A stretch of 11,962 nt of DNA, taken from Bacillota bacterium (GTDB taxonomy: Bacteria; Bacillota; Clostridia; Oscillospirales; Ruminococcaceae). Each line of letters opens with the position of its first letter. Position 1 is the first letter of the stretch. Both the position numbers and the translations under genes were made by a program. The notes beneath the pieces are model-generated. The model saw nothing but the letters and a program-made list of their open reading frames with translations. It ran no database searches and was not told where the DNA came from. This document shows positions 1 through 6,883 of this stretch, piece by piece. The DNA is taken from the NCBI GenBank assembly GCA_023429685.1, contig JAEZDF010000084.1, forward strand, positions 1 to 11,962. The letters are read 5' to 3'.

Positions 1-37
1 AGGATGGGTTTTGTGTCGGCATCGTTTGAAAAGGTAG

Positions 38-59
38 TTCACAACTAAATTGTTGTGAA
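38..59. other. Perfect 8 bp inverted repeat
   Basis: TTCACAAC (38-45) and GTTGTGAA (52-59) are exact reverse complements around a 6-base AT-rich loop. No T-run follows on either strand, so it is not a convincing terminator. It could be an operator or a hairpin in a transcript entering from outside the window. Confidence 0.35.
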
Positions 60-61
60 AG

Positions 62-182
62 GCTTGCGTACACGGTAGGTTTTTGCCTGCCATGCTTTGC
101 ATTGCCTTTCGGGGCATCGCATCTGCGGTGCTAACCGGACATCCGCTTGCGTACCCTGTGTGCGCATCAGACATGCTTTGCA
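62..182. repeat. Diverged direct repeat pair in the noncoding leader region
   Basis: Two blocks recur in the same order and orientation. GCTTGCGTAC occurs at 62-71 and 145-154, and CATGCTTTGCA occurs at 91-101 and 172-182. The offsets are 83 and 81 bp, so this looks like an old tandem duplication of a unit of about 82 bp in which only the ends of each copy stay alike. The gap between blocks is 19 bp in the first copy and 17 bp in the second. There are only two copies and the interior has diverged, so it is not a CRISPR array. It may be part of a structured RNA or a dispersed intergenic element. Confidence 0.4.
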
Positions 183-259
183 CATCACCTTATTTTACGC
201 TGTATCCTTGTTTTCCCGCTTATCCTCGGTTGGATTATTGCGGTAGACGGAGGATACCT

Positions 260-278
260 CTCTGCCGTTTTGGCGGAG
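260..278 (+). other. Small hairpin just upstream of the terminator
   Basis: CTCTGCC (260-266) pairs with GGCGGAG (272-278), with one G-U pair, around a GTTTT loop. An alternative short stem, GAGG (250-253) with CCTC (257-260), shares base 260 and so competes slightly with it. The hairpin sits 25 bp before the terminator at 304-336. The pair could be the end of a small RNA or an attenuator-like leader of the downstream operon. I do not recognise a T-box, 6S, tmRNA or known riboswitch consensus here. Confidence 0.3.
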
Positions 279-303
279 CGATGCGAATAGAGTGGTTATG
301 AAA

Positions 304-336
304 GTGTGGAAGGATTTGTCCTACCACGCTTTTTTT
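304..336 (+). terminator. Rho-independent terminator, plus strand
   Basis: GTGTGG-A-AGGA (304-314) pairs with TCCT-A-CCACGC (319-329) around a TTTG loop. There is one A-A mismatch and one G-U pair, and seven T follow directly (330-336). The opposite strand has no T-run after the stem, so it acts on plus-strand transcripts only. It lies 77 bp before the first clear gene. It either ends a transcript from the left or works as a leader attenuator for the MutS2/ABC operon. Confidence 0.75.
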
Positions 337-412
337 GCGCCTATACGGCTGCGCTGCGGTGTTCGAAATTATTATGTGTTTCGTTCATGGATTGTAAAGG
401 AGAATATCACAA
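337..412 (+). promoter_or_regulatory. Leader of the MutS2-like operon with strong RBS
   Basis: AAAGGAG at 396-402 lies 10 bases before the ATG at 413 and fixes the start of the first gene. A TATTAT at 370-375 could be a -10 box, but no matching -35 box stands 16-18 bp upstream. The promoter is therefore not assigned. If the operon is transcribed from farther left, it must read through the terminator at 304-336. Confidence 0.45.
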
Positions 413-2341
413 ATGCAAAAATCGATGATTTCATTGGAGTTTCATGTTATTTTAAAGCAGCTAAGCGACCTCGCGCTGTCAGAACGGGCAAAGAGTCGCC
501 TGCTTAAGCTGACCCCCTATCTAAGCGAGACCGAGTGCACCCGCCATATCTGGGAGACGACCGACGCGCGGGCACTGATAGAGCGGCTGGGCAGCCCGCC
601 GCTTGCCCCCATGCGGGAGCTGGATGAGCTGCTGACACTGTGCGAAAAGGGCTCGATGCTCACCCCTACGCAGCTCTTGTATGTCGCGCAGTTTTTGGTT
701 TCGTGCAGAAGGATGAAGTCCTACCTGAAAAAGGGGGAGGGGGCGAAAAGCGATATCGCAGGCTACGGCGCATCGTTTCATGACCTTCGGGAGCTGAGCG
801 ACGAGATCGAACAGACCATACAGGGCGAGCAGCTCAGCGACAACGCATCCCCCGAGCTGCGCAACCTTCGCCGCAAGAAGGAAGCCGCGCATACCGCGAT
901 AAGAGCTAGGCTCGATAGCCTACTGCGAAACAATAAGGACTGGTTTGCCGAAAGCTTTATCAGCACACGAAACGGACGGTTTACGCTGCCTGTTAAACGC
1001 GAGCATAAAAATAAGGTGGCAGGCTCGGTGGTGGATATGTCCGGGACAGGAAGCACCGTGTTTATCGAGCCGTCGTGCGTGGTTAAGATGCAGCAGGAGG
1101 TGACGACGCTCGAGATCGCGGAAGAAAACGAGGTGCGCCGCATCTTGTATACCCTAACGGCACTGGTGGATGAGCATCTGCCCGAGATACGCCTAAATGT
1201 CGAGGCGATGGAGCAGCTCGACTTTGCGTTTGCCAAGGCAAAGCTTTCGCTGGGTATGAAGGCGGTGCGCGCTACGGTTACCACCGAGCGACGCATTGTT
1301 CTGCGCGCGGCACGGCATCCCTTGTTGCCCGCAGACGCCTGCGTTCCGCTTGATTTTGAGCTTGGTGGCGACGTGTCTGGGGTTGTGATTACAGGACCAA
1401 ATACCGGCGGCAAAACCGTGGCACTCAAAACGGTGGGATTGCTGTCATTGATGGCACAATGCGGGCTGCATGTTCCTGCGCAGCAGGATAGCGTGCTGGG
1501 TATGCACAACCTGATTCTGTGCGACATCGGCGACGGGCAGAGCATCAGCGAAAACCTATCTACATTTTCTTCGCATATTGTGCGCATCATAGAGGTTTTG
1601 CGGCATTGCACCCACGAGAGCCTGGTACTGCTTGATGAGCTCGGCTCGGGTACCGACCCCGCCGAGGGCATGGGCATTGCGGTTGCTGTGCTGGAGGAGC
1701 TGCGCCAACGCGGCTGCCTGTTTGTCGTAACCACCCATTACCCCGAAATCAAGGATTACGCAAAACGCGCGCAGGGACTAATTAACGCACGCATGGCGTT
1801 TGACAGGGAAAAGCTGTGCCCGCTCTACCGGCTGGAGCTCGGCGAAGCGGGGGAGAGCTGCGCGCTGTATATCGCAAAGCGGCTTGGGTTTCCGGCGCAG
1901 CTGCTGGATATGGCAGAACAGGTGGTGTATGCGGGGCAGTCCCCCGTGGCAGTCACCCTGCCGGACGAAATCGGGCTGGGGGCACCACCATCCGCGCAAA
2001 AGATTTCTGCAATACAAAAGGCAAGGCCGGTGCCCGAAAAACAGAACGAGCTTGCCGAAAAATTCAGGATGGGGGACTGCGTACAGCTAAGCCCAACAAA
2101 CGAAACAGGTATCGTGTATCGAGCGGCGGACGGCATGGGTATGGTTGTGGTGCAGGTTAAAGGAAAGAAGAAAACAGTACCCCATAAACGCTTAACGCGC
2201 ATCGCCTCCGCCGAGCAGATGTACCCCCCGGATTATGATTTTTCCGTAGTGTTTGACACCGTGCAAAACCGCAAGGCGCGCCATGTAATGGAAAAACGAC
2301 ACGACCCCGACGCGGTCATCCGCTATGAAAGTGAGGAATAA
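413..2341 (+). CDS. MutS2-like ATPase lacking the Smr nuclease domain
   Basis: This protein of 642 residues belongs to the MutS/MutS2 family of DNA-binding ABC-type ATPases. Residues 1 to about 300 form the helical core and lever region. The ATPase domain follows, with Walker A GPNTGGKT (328-335), Walker B LLDELGSGTDP (406-416) and a VTTHY switch histidine at 442. A KOW-like beta segment lies near 548-592 (MGDCVQLSP onwards), as in MutS2. Typical MutS2 is near 780 residues and ends in an Smr endonuclease domain after a long coiled linker. Here both are absent, and a short charged tail rich in Asp, Arg and His ends the protein. There is no mismatch-recognition domain I at the N-terminus, so it is not classical MutS. 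Family members bind branched DNA or collided ribosomes. Without Smr this one probably remodels or senses and does not cut. The start is set by AAAGGAG 10 bases upstream. It is 5 bp ahead of the ABC ATPase gene and likely cotranscribed with it. Confidence 0.9.
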   Translation: MQKSMISLEFHVILKQLSDLALSERAKSRLLKLTPYLSETECTRHIWETTDARALIERLGSPPLAPMRELDELLTLCEKGSMLTPTQLLYVAQFLVSCRRMKSYLKKGEGAKSDIAGYGASFHDLRELSDEIEQTIQGEQLSDNASPELRNLRRKKEAAHTAIRARLDSLLRNNKDWFAESFISTRNGRFTLPVKREHKNKVAGSVVDMSGTGSTVFIEPSCVVKMQQEVTTLEIAEENEVRRILYTLTALVDEHLPEIRLNVEAMEQLDFAFAKAKLSLGMKAVRATVTTERRIVLRAARHPLLPADACVPLDFELGGDVSGVVITGPNTGGKTVALKTVGLLSLMAQCGLHVPAQQDSVLGMHNLILCDIGDGQSISENLSTFSSHIVRIIEVLRHCTHESLVLLDELGSGTDPAEGMGIAVAVLEELRQRGCLFVVTTHYPEIKDYAKRAQGLINARMAFDREKLCPLYRLELGEAGESCALYIAKRLGFPAQLLDMAEQVVYAGQSPVAVTLPDEIGLGAPPSAQKISAIQKARPVPEKQNELAEKFRMGDCVQLSPTNETGIVYRAADGMGMVVVQVKGKKKTVPHKRLTRIASAEQMYPPDYDFSVVFDTVQNRKARHVMEKRHDPDAVIRYESEE

Positions 2342-2346
2342 GGCAT

Positions 2347-3318
2347 ATGCAGAGCATCATGACACAAAACCTAACAAAACAATACACCTATTTTGAAAAG
2401 CCGGAGGGGTTAAAAGGATCGCTCGTGTCACTGTTTCGCCGCGAGCAGAAGGTGCGCACGGCGCTCGACGATTTTACCTGCTCCATTGACGAGGGGGAAT
2501 TTGTCGGGTTGATGGGACCCAACGGGGCGGGAAAGACCACGCTGATTAAGCTGTTGACGGGCATCATTGGGGCTACAAGTGGACAGGTGACGGTGGGTGG
2601 ATTTAGCCCTTACCAAGGAAAGAGCGCGTTTAAAAAAAGCTTTGCGGTGGTGATGGGGCAAAAGTCACAGCTTTGGTGGGATCTGCCCGCAAGCGATTCG
2701 CTGCTGCTGAATAAAGAGATTTACGAAATCCCCGACAGGCAGTACCGAGACAATGTGGCGTATTTTACCAAGCTGTTTGATGTTACGCAGTATCTGTCCG
2801 TGCCCGTGCGCAAGCTCTCGCTGGGCGAGCGCATGAAGTTTGAGCTGATTGCATCGCTGTTGCATCAACCCAAGATTTTGTTTCTGGATGAGCCGACCAT
2901 CGGTTTAGACGCCGCCGCCCAGCGGCAGATTCGCGCCATGCTAAAAATGGCAGGGCAGGAGCGGGGGGTAACCCTGTTGCTCACGTCCCACTACACTGAG
3001 GACCTATTAGAGCTAACCAAACGCTGCATCGTGCTGCGGCAGGGACACAAAATTTACGACGGTGACCTGCGCGCGTTGCTGTCGGCGCAGAGCACAAGCA
3101 GCGTGATTACCGTCAGTTTTTCTTCGGTGTGCGAGGTTCCCAGCTTGCCGGGCGCCGAGGTGTTAGAGCGGCAGGATGGCATGCTATGTTTGCGCACACC
3201 GAAGGATAACGCGCAAAGCTGCCTAAGGCAGCTGTTTGACCGCTGCGACATCGCTGACATCACGGTGTTGGACGACGACGTGACGATGCTGGTAGAAAGG
3301 GTGTACGCACAGGCATGA
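2347..3318 (+). CDS. ABC exporter ATP-binding protein (COG4586 type)
   Basis: This 323-residue ATPase energises a two-permease ABC-2 exporter at the inner face of the membrane. All the expected motifs are present: Walker A GPNGAGKTT (57-65), a Q-loop in VMGQKSQLWWDLP near 102-114, signature LSLGER (157-162), Walker B ILFLDEP (177-183), D-loop GLD (186-188) and switch His215 in TSH. The QKSQLWWDLP block followed by an IYEIP-like segment is characteristic of the ATPase that pairs with DUF990-type permeases. A C-terminal segment of about 80 residues follows the ATPase core. GAGGAA at 2333-2338, inside the end of the preceding gene, lies 8 bases before this ATG. A second ATG at 2359 is possible. 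The stop overlaps the next start by 4 bp (ATGA), which indicates translational coupling. Known relatives include a cyanobacterial methyl-viologen exporter, but substrate cannot be read from the sequence. Confidence 0.92.
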   Translation: MQSIMTQNLTKQYTYFEKPEGLKGSLVSLFRREQKVRTALDDFTCSIDEGEFVGLMGPNGAGKTTLIKLLTGIIGATSGQVTVGGFSPYQGKSAFKKSFAVVMGQKSQLWWDLPASDSLLLNKEIYEIPDRQYRDNVAYFTKLFDVTQYLSVPVRKLSLGERMKFELIASLLHQPKILFLDEPTIGLDAAAQRQIRAMLKMAGQERGVTLLLTSHYTEDLLELTKRCIVLRQGHKIYDGDLRALLSAQSTSSVITVSFSSVCEVPSLPGAEVLERQDGMLCLRTPKDNAQSCLRQLFDRCDIADITVLDDDVTMLVERVYAQA

Positions 3319-4106
3319 ACATAAAAAAGTATAGTGCGGTCATGTCCTGCGAACTGAAAAACGCGGTGGTCTATCGGGGCAGCACATGGCTGCGCGCAGG
3401 GCTGAGTGTTGTTACGGTTGCGCTTGCCTACCTGTTGTGGAGCGCGGTGTTTCGGGGTGCCGACCACTACGAGGGCTTTACACTGCCCGAGATGACCACT
3501 TACTATTTGCTCGGGGGCATCCTGTCGGCGCTTACCCTGTCCGACGGCGTGCTGCATGAATTTTCTCACGAGATCAAGACCGGCGGGTATGCAAAATACA
3601 TGGTGCGACCCGTGTCGCCTCTGATTTATTTTGTAAGCGCAAGCTTTGCCAGAGCGGCGCTGCCCATGCTCTCTAAGGGCGTGGTGCTTACCGCCGGCAT
3701 GCTGCTACTGTCACGATACTTTTCGCCGCTGTCTGCGCTTGATGTACTCAGCGCGTTGCCCGTCATTTTTCTGGGAGGTGTGCTGAATATGCTTATTCAG
3801 TTTATCATTGCCATGTTTACCTTTCGCCTGACCGACATCGGGTTTATATTTGTGGTGCAGCACATTGTCGTAAGCTTTTTCTCCGGCTCTCTGCTGCCGC
3901 TTCATATGGTGTTTGGCGATGGGTTTGCCCAGTGGTTGCCGTTCTCGTATACGCTTTATTACCCTGTTTTGCTGTGCATGGGCAAGGCGGATATCTCTGC
4001 CGCCTTGGCAACACTGATTCTTTCGGGATGGCTCGTGGTATTTGCTGGGGTGTGCGCACTGCTGGTGCGGCGCGCGCCCAGACGCTTTGAGGGGGTGGGG
4101 ATGTGA
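3315..4106 (+). CDS. ABC-2 type exporter permease, first subunit
   Basis: This membrane protein of 263 residues has about six hydrophobic segments (roughly residues 28-46, 62-78, 100-131, 143-166, 175-200 and 231-252). It resembles the DUF990/COG4587-type permeases. The cytosolic loop GGYAKYMVRPVSPL (about 94-107) is the usual ATPase-contacting element, and the FSGSLLPL and WLPFSYTLYYPV segments near 195-220 are typical of these permeases. There is no signal peptide; the first membrane segment serves as anchor. Its ATG overlaps the stop of the ATPase gene (ATGA), and its own stop overlaps the next permease. It should form a heterodimeric channel with that permease, driven by the upstream ATPase. 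The exported compound is unknown; drugs, toxic cations or lipids are possible for the family. Confidence 0.87.
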   Translation: MNIKKYSAVMSCELKNAVVYRGSTWLRAGLSVVTVALAYLLWSAVFRGADHYEGFTLPEMTTYYLLGGILSALTLSDGVLHEFSHEIKTGGYAKYMVRPVSPLIYFVSASFARAALPMLSKGVVLTAGMLLLSRYFSPLSALDVLSALPVIFLGGVLNMLIQFIIAMFTFRLTDIGFIFVVQHIVVSFFSGSLLPLHMVFGDGFAQWLPFSYTLYYPVLLCMGKADISAALATLILSGWLVVFAGVCALLVRRAPRRFEGVGM

Positions 4107-4900
4107 TGAACCGGTTTTTGCATGCGCTAAGGGTGATTCGTACCATGGCAAGGCTAAAGATGTCGTCTGCCATGATGTACCGGGCAAGCTTCTGGAGCGC
4201 GTTTTGCGCCGACCTAACCCTGTTTTCACTCCAGCTCGTGTTCTTTGGTGTTGTTGCTAAGAACGGCACCATAGGCGACTGGACGGTGTGGCATCTGACG
4301 GTTTTTACCGGTTCGTTTGTTGCACTCGACGGACTGTTTATGGCAACCTATTTCTTTGGGGTTTTGTCGCTGCCCGAAAAGATACGCACCGGAACGCTAG
4401 ACCTTGTGATTGTAAAGCCGGTGGGCGCGCTGTGGTTTGTGTCGTTTGGGGAACTGGATATCGGCTCGTTTGCCCTGTGCGGTGTGGGGCTGATTATCAC
4501 GGGGGTGGGTGCCGCACAGCTTGGGGTGCTTACCCTGCCAAACTGCTTGCGGTTTGTGCTGGTTTTACTGCTGATGTACCTACTGCTATACTCCATCAGC
4601 CTTTGCATCCGTTGTACGGCATTCTGGCTAACCAAGGTGGATGCGTTGCAGGACATGGAGAACACGCTGATGGATATGTCCTTTCGTCTGCCTGCGCCCG
4701 CCATTCACGGCGCGTGGAGGGTTTTGCTGTTTGTCATTTTGCCCTATGGGCTGATCGCAAACCTGCCGTCGCTTGCCCTGTTTGGGCAGATGCGCCCCGC
4801 ATACTGGCTGTTGTGTACCGCCGTCACCGCGTTTTTCTTTGGGCTTGCACTTCTTTTATGGAACAGGGGTATGAAGCGGTACGACAGCGCCAGCGCATAG
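4106..4900 (+). CDS. ABC-2 type exporter permease, second subunit
   Basis: This permease of 264 residues has about six membrane segments and resembles COG3694/DUF990 proteins. The coupling loop IRTGTLDLVIVKPVGALW followed by VSFGELDIGS is the clearest family mark. It pairs with the preceding permease and the shared ATPase. I place the start at ATG 4106, which overlaps the previous stop by one base and sits 10 bases after the GAGGGGG at 4089-4095. A GTG directly before it (4103) is the alternative and adds one residue. It is the last gene of the plus-strand run; 11 bases after the stop a strong bidirectional terminator begins. Codon use matches its neighbours. Confidence 0.87.
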   Translation: MNRFLHALRVIRTMARLKMSSAMMYRASFWSAFCADLTLFSLQLVFFGVVAKNGTIGDWTVWHLTVFTGSFVALDGLFMATYFFGVLSLPEKIRTGTLDLVIVKPVGALWFVSFGELDIGSFALCGVGLIITGVGAAQLGVLTLPNCLRFVLVLLLMYLLLYSISLCIRCTAFWLTKVDALQDMENTLMDMSFRLPAPAIHGAWRVLLFVILPYGLIANLPSLALFGQMRPAYWLLCTAVTAFFFGLALLLWNRGMKRYDSASA

Positions 4901-4911
4901 TATTAGCTTAG

Positions 4912-4954
4912 AAGTAAAAAACATCGAGCGTGTCAAGCTCGATGTTTTTTACTT
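4912..4954. terminator. Bidirectional terminator between convergent genes
   Basis: An 18 bp uninterrupted inverted repeat (4912-4929 with 4937-4954) surrounds a 7-base loop, GTGTCAA. The GC-rich core is ACATCGAGC/GCTCGATGT, flanked by an A-run on the left and a T-run on the right. It therefore works as a terminator for the ABC operon on the plus strand and for the dGTPase gene on the minus strand, whose stop codon (4954-4956) touches the stem. Confidence 0.88.
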
Positions 4955-6225
4955 TAGAAACTAGTTAATGATTGAAAAGCTTTTATCGCATATTGGTCAG
5001 TCATTCCAGCTACAAAATGAAGAACTGCTTGTACATAATCCGATTTGTCAAAAACATTATATAATTTTCTATTCTTATGCTTGTTGTTCAATTTATAAGC
5101 TATATTTTCGATTGAGCTCAAGTGATTAAAATCAATATAATTTATTAACCATGCTATGAATTCATTTAATAGATTTATATTAGAAATTTTTGAATTAGTG
5201 TTTGCCAAAGCATTATCAGTATCAGTCAATATTTTTGTGATAGTTTCAAGTGTAGTAGAGTAGTAAGATACTAGAAATTCAACGTTTGTATGAATAATTA
5301 GTTTAACATATTCTTTGTATTTATCAAATTTGGAGCTCTTGTAAATATATGTATTATTAAAATTTTTAACATCTTTCATCATCTCAAAATTACTTTCAGA
5401 TAACTCAATACCATGTTCAGGGGAACTAGAGTTACACAAGTCAATTATTAATTCATGCATAATTAGAGTTGTGTTCAAGTTTTCGTAATTATATTTTTTT
5501 GCAATACGCGACAACTCCCGAAGTTCTTTAATAGATATAAAACCTAATCGAATTGCATCTTCTATATCTCGACCTAAGTAAGCAATTTTATCAGCGATCT
5601 TAACAACGCAAGCTTCCCAAGTATATGGTTGATATTGACCAATACAATTGTAACAGGATAAATCCATATACTCTTTCCTGGGAACAATGAAGTTATCATC
5701 AAGTTCACCGCAGTGAGAGATTATCCCATCCCGAACTGCATAAGTCAAACCTAAATTTTCAAACTGCCGCTTATCATTTTCTAGTAACTCGATATTGTCT
5801 ACGCAATATAATCCGTGTTTTTCATGCCAAAAATCTTGGTTAAGATATTTCTGGGCAAGCTCTTTAAGACAACTTTCCCCGTGATGTCCAAATGGAGCAT
5901 GACCTAAATCGTGAGAAGTAGCGATTGCTTTTGTTAATTCCGTGTTTAAGCCAAGATATTTGGCTATAGTAAAACTAACTGATTCCACATGATTAACATG
6001 TTCAATACGGGTACATATATGGTCATTTTGAGTGTTGAAAAAAACCTGTGTTTTATGTTTTAGCCTTCTATATGCTAATGAATGAAGGATGCGGGTATAA
6101 TCCCTTCCGAATTCTGTTCGAATATCGTTTTCGCGACTGTATAATTTGCTTTCACGACTAATTAGTAAATCCCAATTATTCAATTTGTCACTTGCTGATA
6201 CTTCTAAGAACTTTCCATTATCCAT
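4954..6225 (-). CDS. dgt: dGTPase-like HD-domain triphosphohydrolase, AT-rich and probably acquired
   Basis: The 423-residue protein matches the deoxyguanosinetriphosphate triphosphohydrolase family, cytosolic enzymes that split dNTPs into deoxynucleoside and triphosphate. Counting from ATG 6225, metal ligands are His76 (in TRIEH), His105-Asp106 (SHDLGH) and Asp212 (KIADKIAY). His114 and Glu117 stand at the same spacing from the HD pair as the catalytic His/Glu of E. coli Dgt, so an active enzyme is likely. The ADKIAYLGRDIEDA block is also typical. The C-terminal 150 residues are poorly familiar and Asn/Lys-rich. ATG 6225 follows GAGG (6233-6236) by 7 bases; the TTG at 6231 is too close to it. 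The coding sequence and its leader are strikingly AT-rich against all neighbours, which suggests horizontal transfer. A lone dGTPase in such a setting could be housekeeping or could defend against phages by draining dNTPs. Confidence 0.9.
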   Translation of the reverse strand: MDNGKFLEVSASDKLNNWDLLISRESKLYSRENDIRTEFGRDYTRILHSLAYRRLKHKTQVFFNTQNDHICTRIEHVNHVESVSFTIAKYLGLNTELTKAIATSHDLGHAPFGHHGESCLKELAQKYLNQDFWHEKHGLYCVDNIELLENDKRQFENLGLTYAVRDGIISHCGELDDNFIVPRKEYMDLSCYNCIGQYQPYTWEACVVKIADKIAYLGRDIEDAIRLGFISIKELRELSRIAKKYNYENLNTTLIMHELIIDLCNSSSPEHGIELSESNFEMMKDVKNFNNTYIYKSSKFDKYKEYVKLIIHTNVEFLVSYYSTTLETITKILTDTDNALANTNSKISNINLLNEFIAWLINYIDFNHLSSIENIAYKLNNKHKNRKLYNVFDKSDYVQAVLHFVAGMTDQYAIKAFQSLTSF

Positions 6226-6237
6226 AAACAAACCTCA

Positions 6238-6282
6238 ATTCAAGATAATTTATTGGATATAACTTAAGGGAATTTCTTGAAT
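6238..6282 (-). promoter_or_regulatory. Hairpin leader directly ahead of the dGTPase RBS
   Basis: ATTCAAGA (6238-6245) pairs with TCTTGAAT (6275-6282). Past one bulged T (6246), AATT (6247-6250) pairs with AATT (6271-6274), giving 12 pairs around a 20-base loop. In the minus-strand transcript the stem ends one base before the GAGG ribosome site at 6233-6236. It could be an operator or an RNA structure affecting translation. Further AACTTAA/TTAAGTT-like words at 6261-6268, 6289-6297 and 6313-6319 surround it. No convincing -35/-10 pair was found in this AT-rich leader. Confidence 0.4.
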
Positions 6283-6315
6283 CCTTAATCAAGTTAAGAT
6301 AGAAATAAGAGCAAC

Positions 6316-6852
6316 TTAAAGCAAGCCAGTTACATACTGCACAATCGGTTCCACCGCTTCCTCGCGGGTAAAATCCACCACCTTGCCGTAGGTGGCAATC
6401 ACGCCTTTTGAGTCGTCGTTCAGAGTATCCGGGTTCATACTCTTTAGCCGGCACACCTGTAAATACATCAAAAACCGGTCGAGCGCGTTCATCCTTTTGT
6501 AGTCCAGCCCGCCGCGCAGCAAATAGAACGCAGTCGTTTCCTGCATCTCCGGGGTCAGATTGATGCGCTTTAATTCCGCAACAGCATCCTCTTTTTTTAA
6601 GGTTGCCCCGACCGCAAATACAACAAGCCGCTTATCTTTTAGACGGTGGTAGTTCTTTTTAATAAAGGAAAATCCGAAGATACCACCGGCGTGCAAGCCA
6701 CCTCCGTAAACAATTGTATCGTAAGCCAGCAGCGCATCGATTGTTATTTGACCTGCAGAAAACAGGTCGGCACCCGCTTTTTCGGCAATCCACCGCGCGT
6801 ACCGCTCGGTAGAGCCGTATTTTGATTTATATACCACCGCAATCGTTGACAA
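6316..6852 (-). CDS. Flavodoxin-like FMN protein (Flavodoxin_5/HemG-like domain)
   Basis: This small cytosolic protein of 178 residues has a flavodoxin fold. A beta strand (STIAVVY) leads into the FMN phosphate loop SKYGST (10-15). The second flavin loop is YGGGLHAG (49-56), and a third strand ends in FAVGA (79-83). The pattern fits the flavodoxin domain related to menaquinone-dependent protoporphyrinogen oxidase HemG, but a haem role is not shown. I choose TTG 6852 as start because AAGGGG (6863-6868) lies 10 bases before it. A GTG at 6861 would stand only one base from that site. It is the last gene of the five-gene operon, 31 bp after the Fe-S protein gene. An electron-transfer partnership with that protein is a natural inference. 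The protein is single-domain, without the ferredoxin fusion seen in some relatives. Confidence 0.8.
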   Translation of the reverse strand: MSTIAVVYKSKYGSTERYARWIAEKAGADLFSAGQITIDALLAYDTIVYGGGLHAGGIFGFSFIKKNYHRLKDKRLVVFAVGATLKKEDAVAELKRINLTPEMQETTAFYLLRGGLDYKRMNALDRFLMYLQVCRLKSMNPDTLNDDSKGVIATYGKVVDFTREEAVEPIVQYVTGLL

Positions 6853-6883
6853 GGATAGCACACCCCTTCTCGTTTTGTACGGG

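Larger units (their letters stand above)
1..183 (-). other. Reverse open frame running off the left edge, coding status doubtful
   Basis: On the minus strand a frame starting at GTG 183-181 (next ATG at 174-172) stays open for 61 codons to the window edge, with no stop. The predicted peptide is Ser/Ala-rich at first and basic at its visible end (KRCRHKTHP). AAGGTG lies immediately before the GTG, which is too close for a good ribosome binding site. The frame covers the repeat pair at 62-182. The second shared 10-mer of that pair is read in a different frame in each copy, so the repeat is conserved as DNA or RNA and not as protein. I recognise no family. It could be a real small gene cut by the window or a spurious frame over an intergenic element; I favour the latter. 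Confidence 0.2.

Noticed and set aside
62..182. Possible CRISPR array
   Set aside because: Only two imperfect copies with unequal inner spacing, and no cas gene in the window.
83..301. Plus-strand frame of 72 codons before the terminator
   Set aside because: No ribosome site, odd composition rich in Cys, Pro and Tyr, overlaps the repeat pair, and no family likeness.
778..1734. Minus-strand frame of 318 codons opposite the MutS2-like gene
   Set aside because: It lies fully inside a gene with clear motifs, is Ser/Arg-rich in the way of an antisense frame, and has no domain.
4288..4911. Plus-strand frame of 207 codons over the second permease
   Set aside because: It is a shifted reading of the permease gene, rich in Cys, Arg and Gly, without a ribosome site, while the permease frame has clear family motifs.
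4900..6330. Insertion sequence or integrative element around the dGTPase
   Set aside because: No transposase, integrase, terminal inverted repeats or target duplications were found; only composition suggests transfer.
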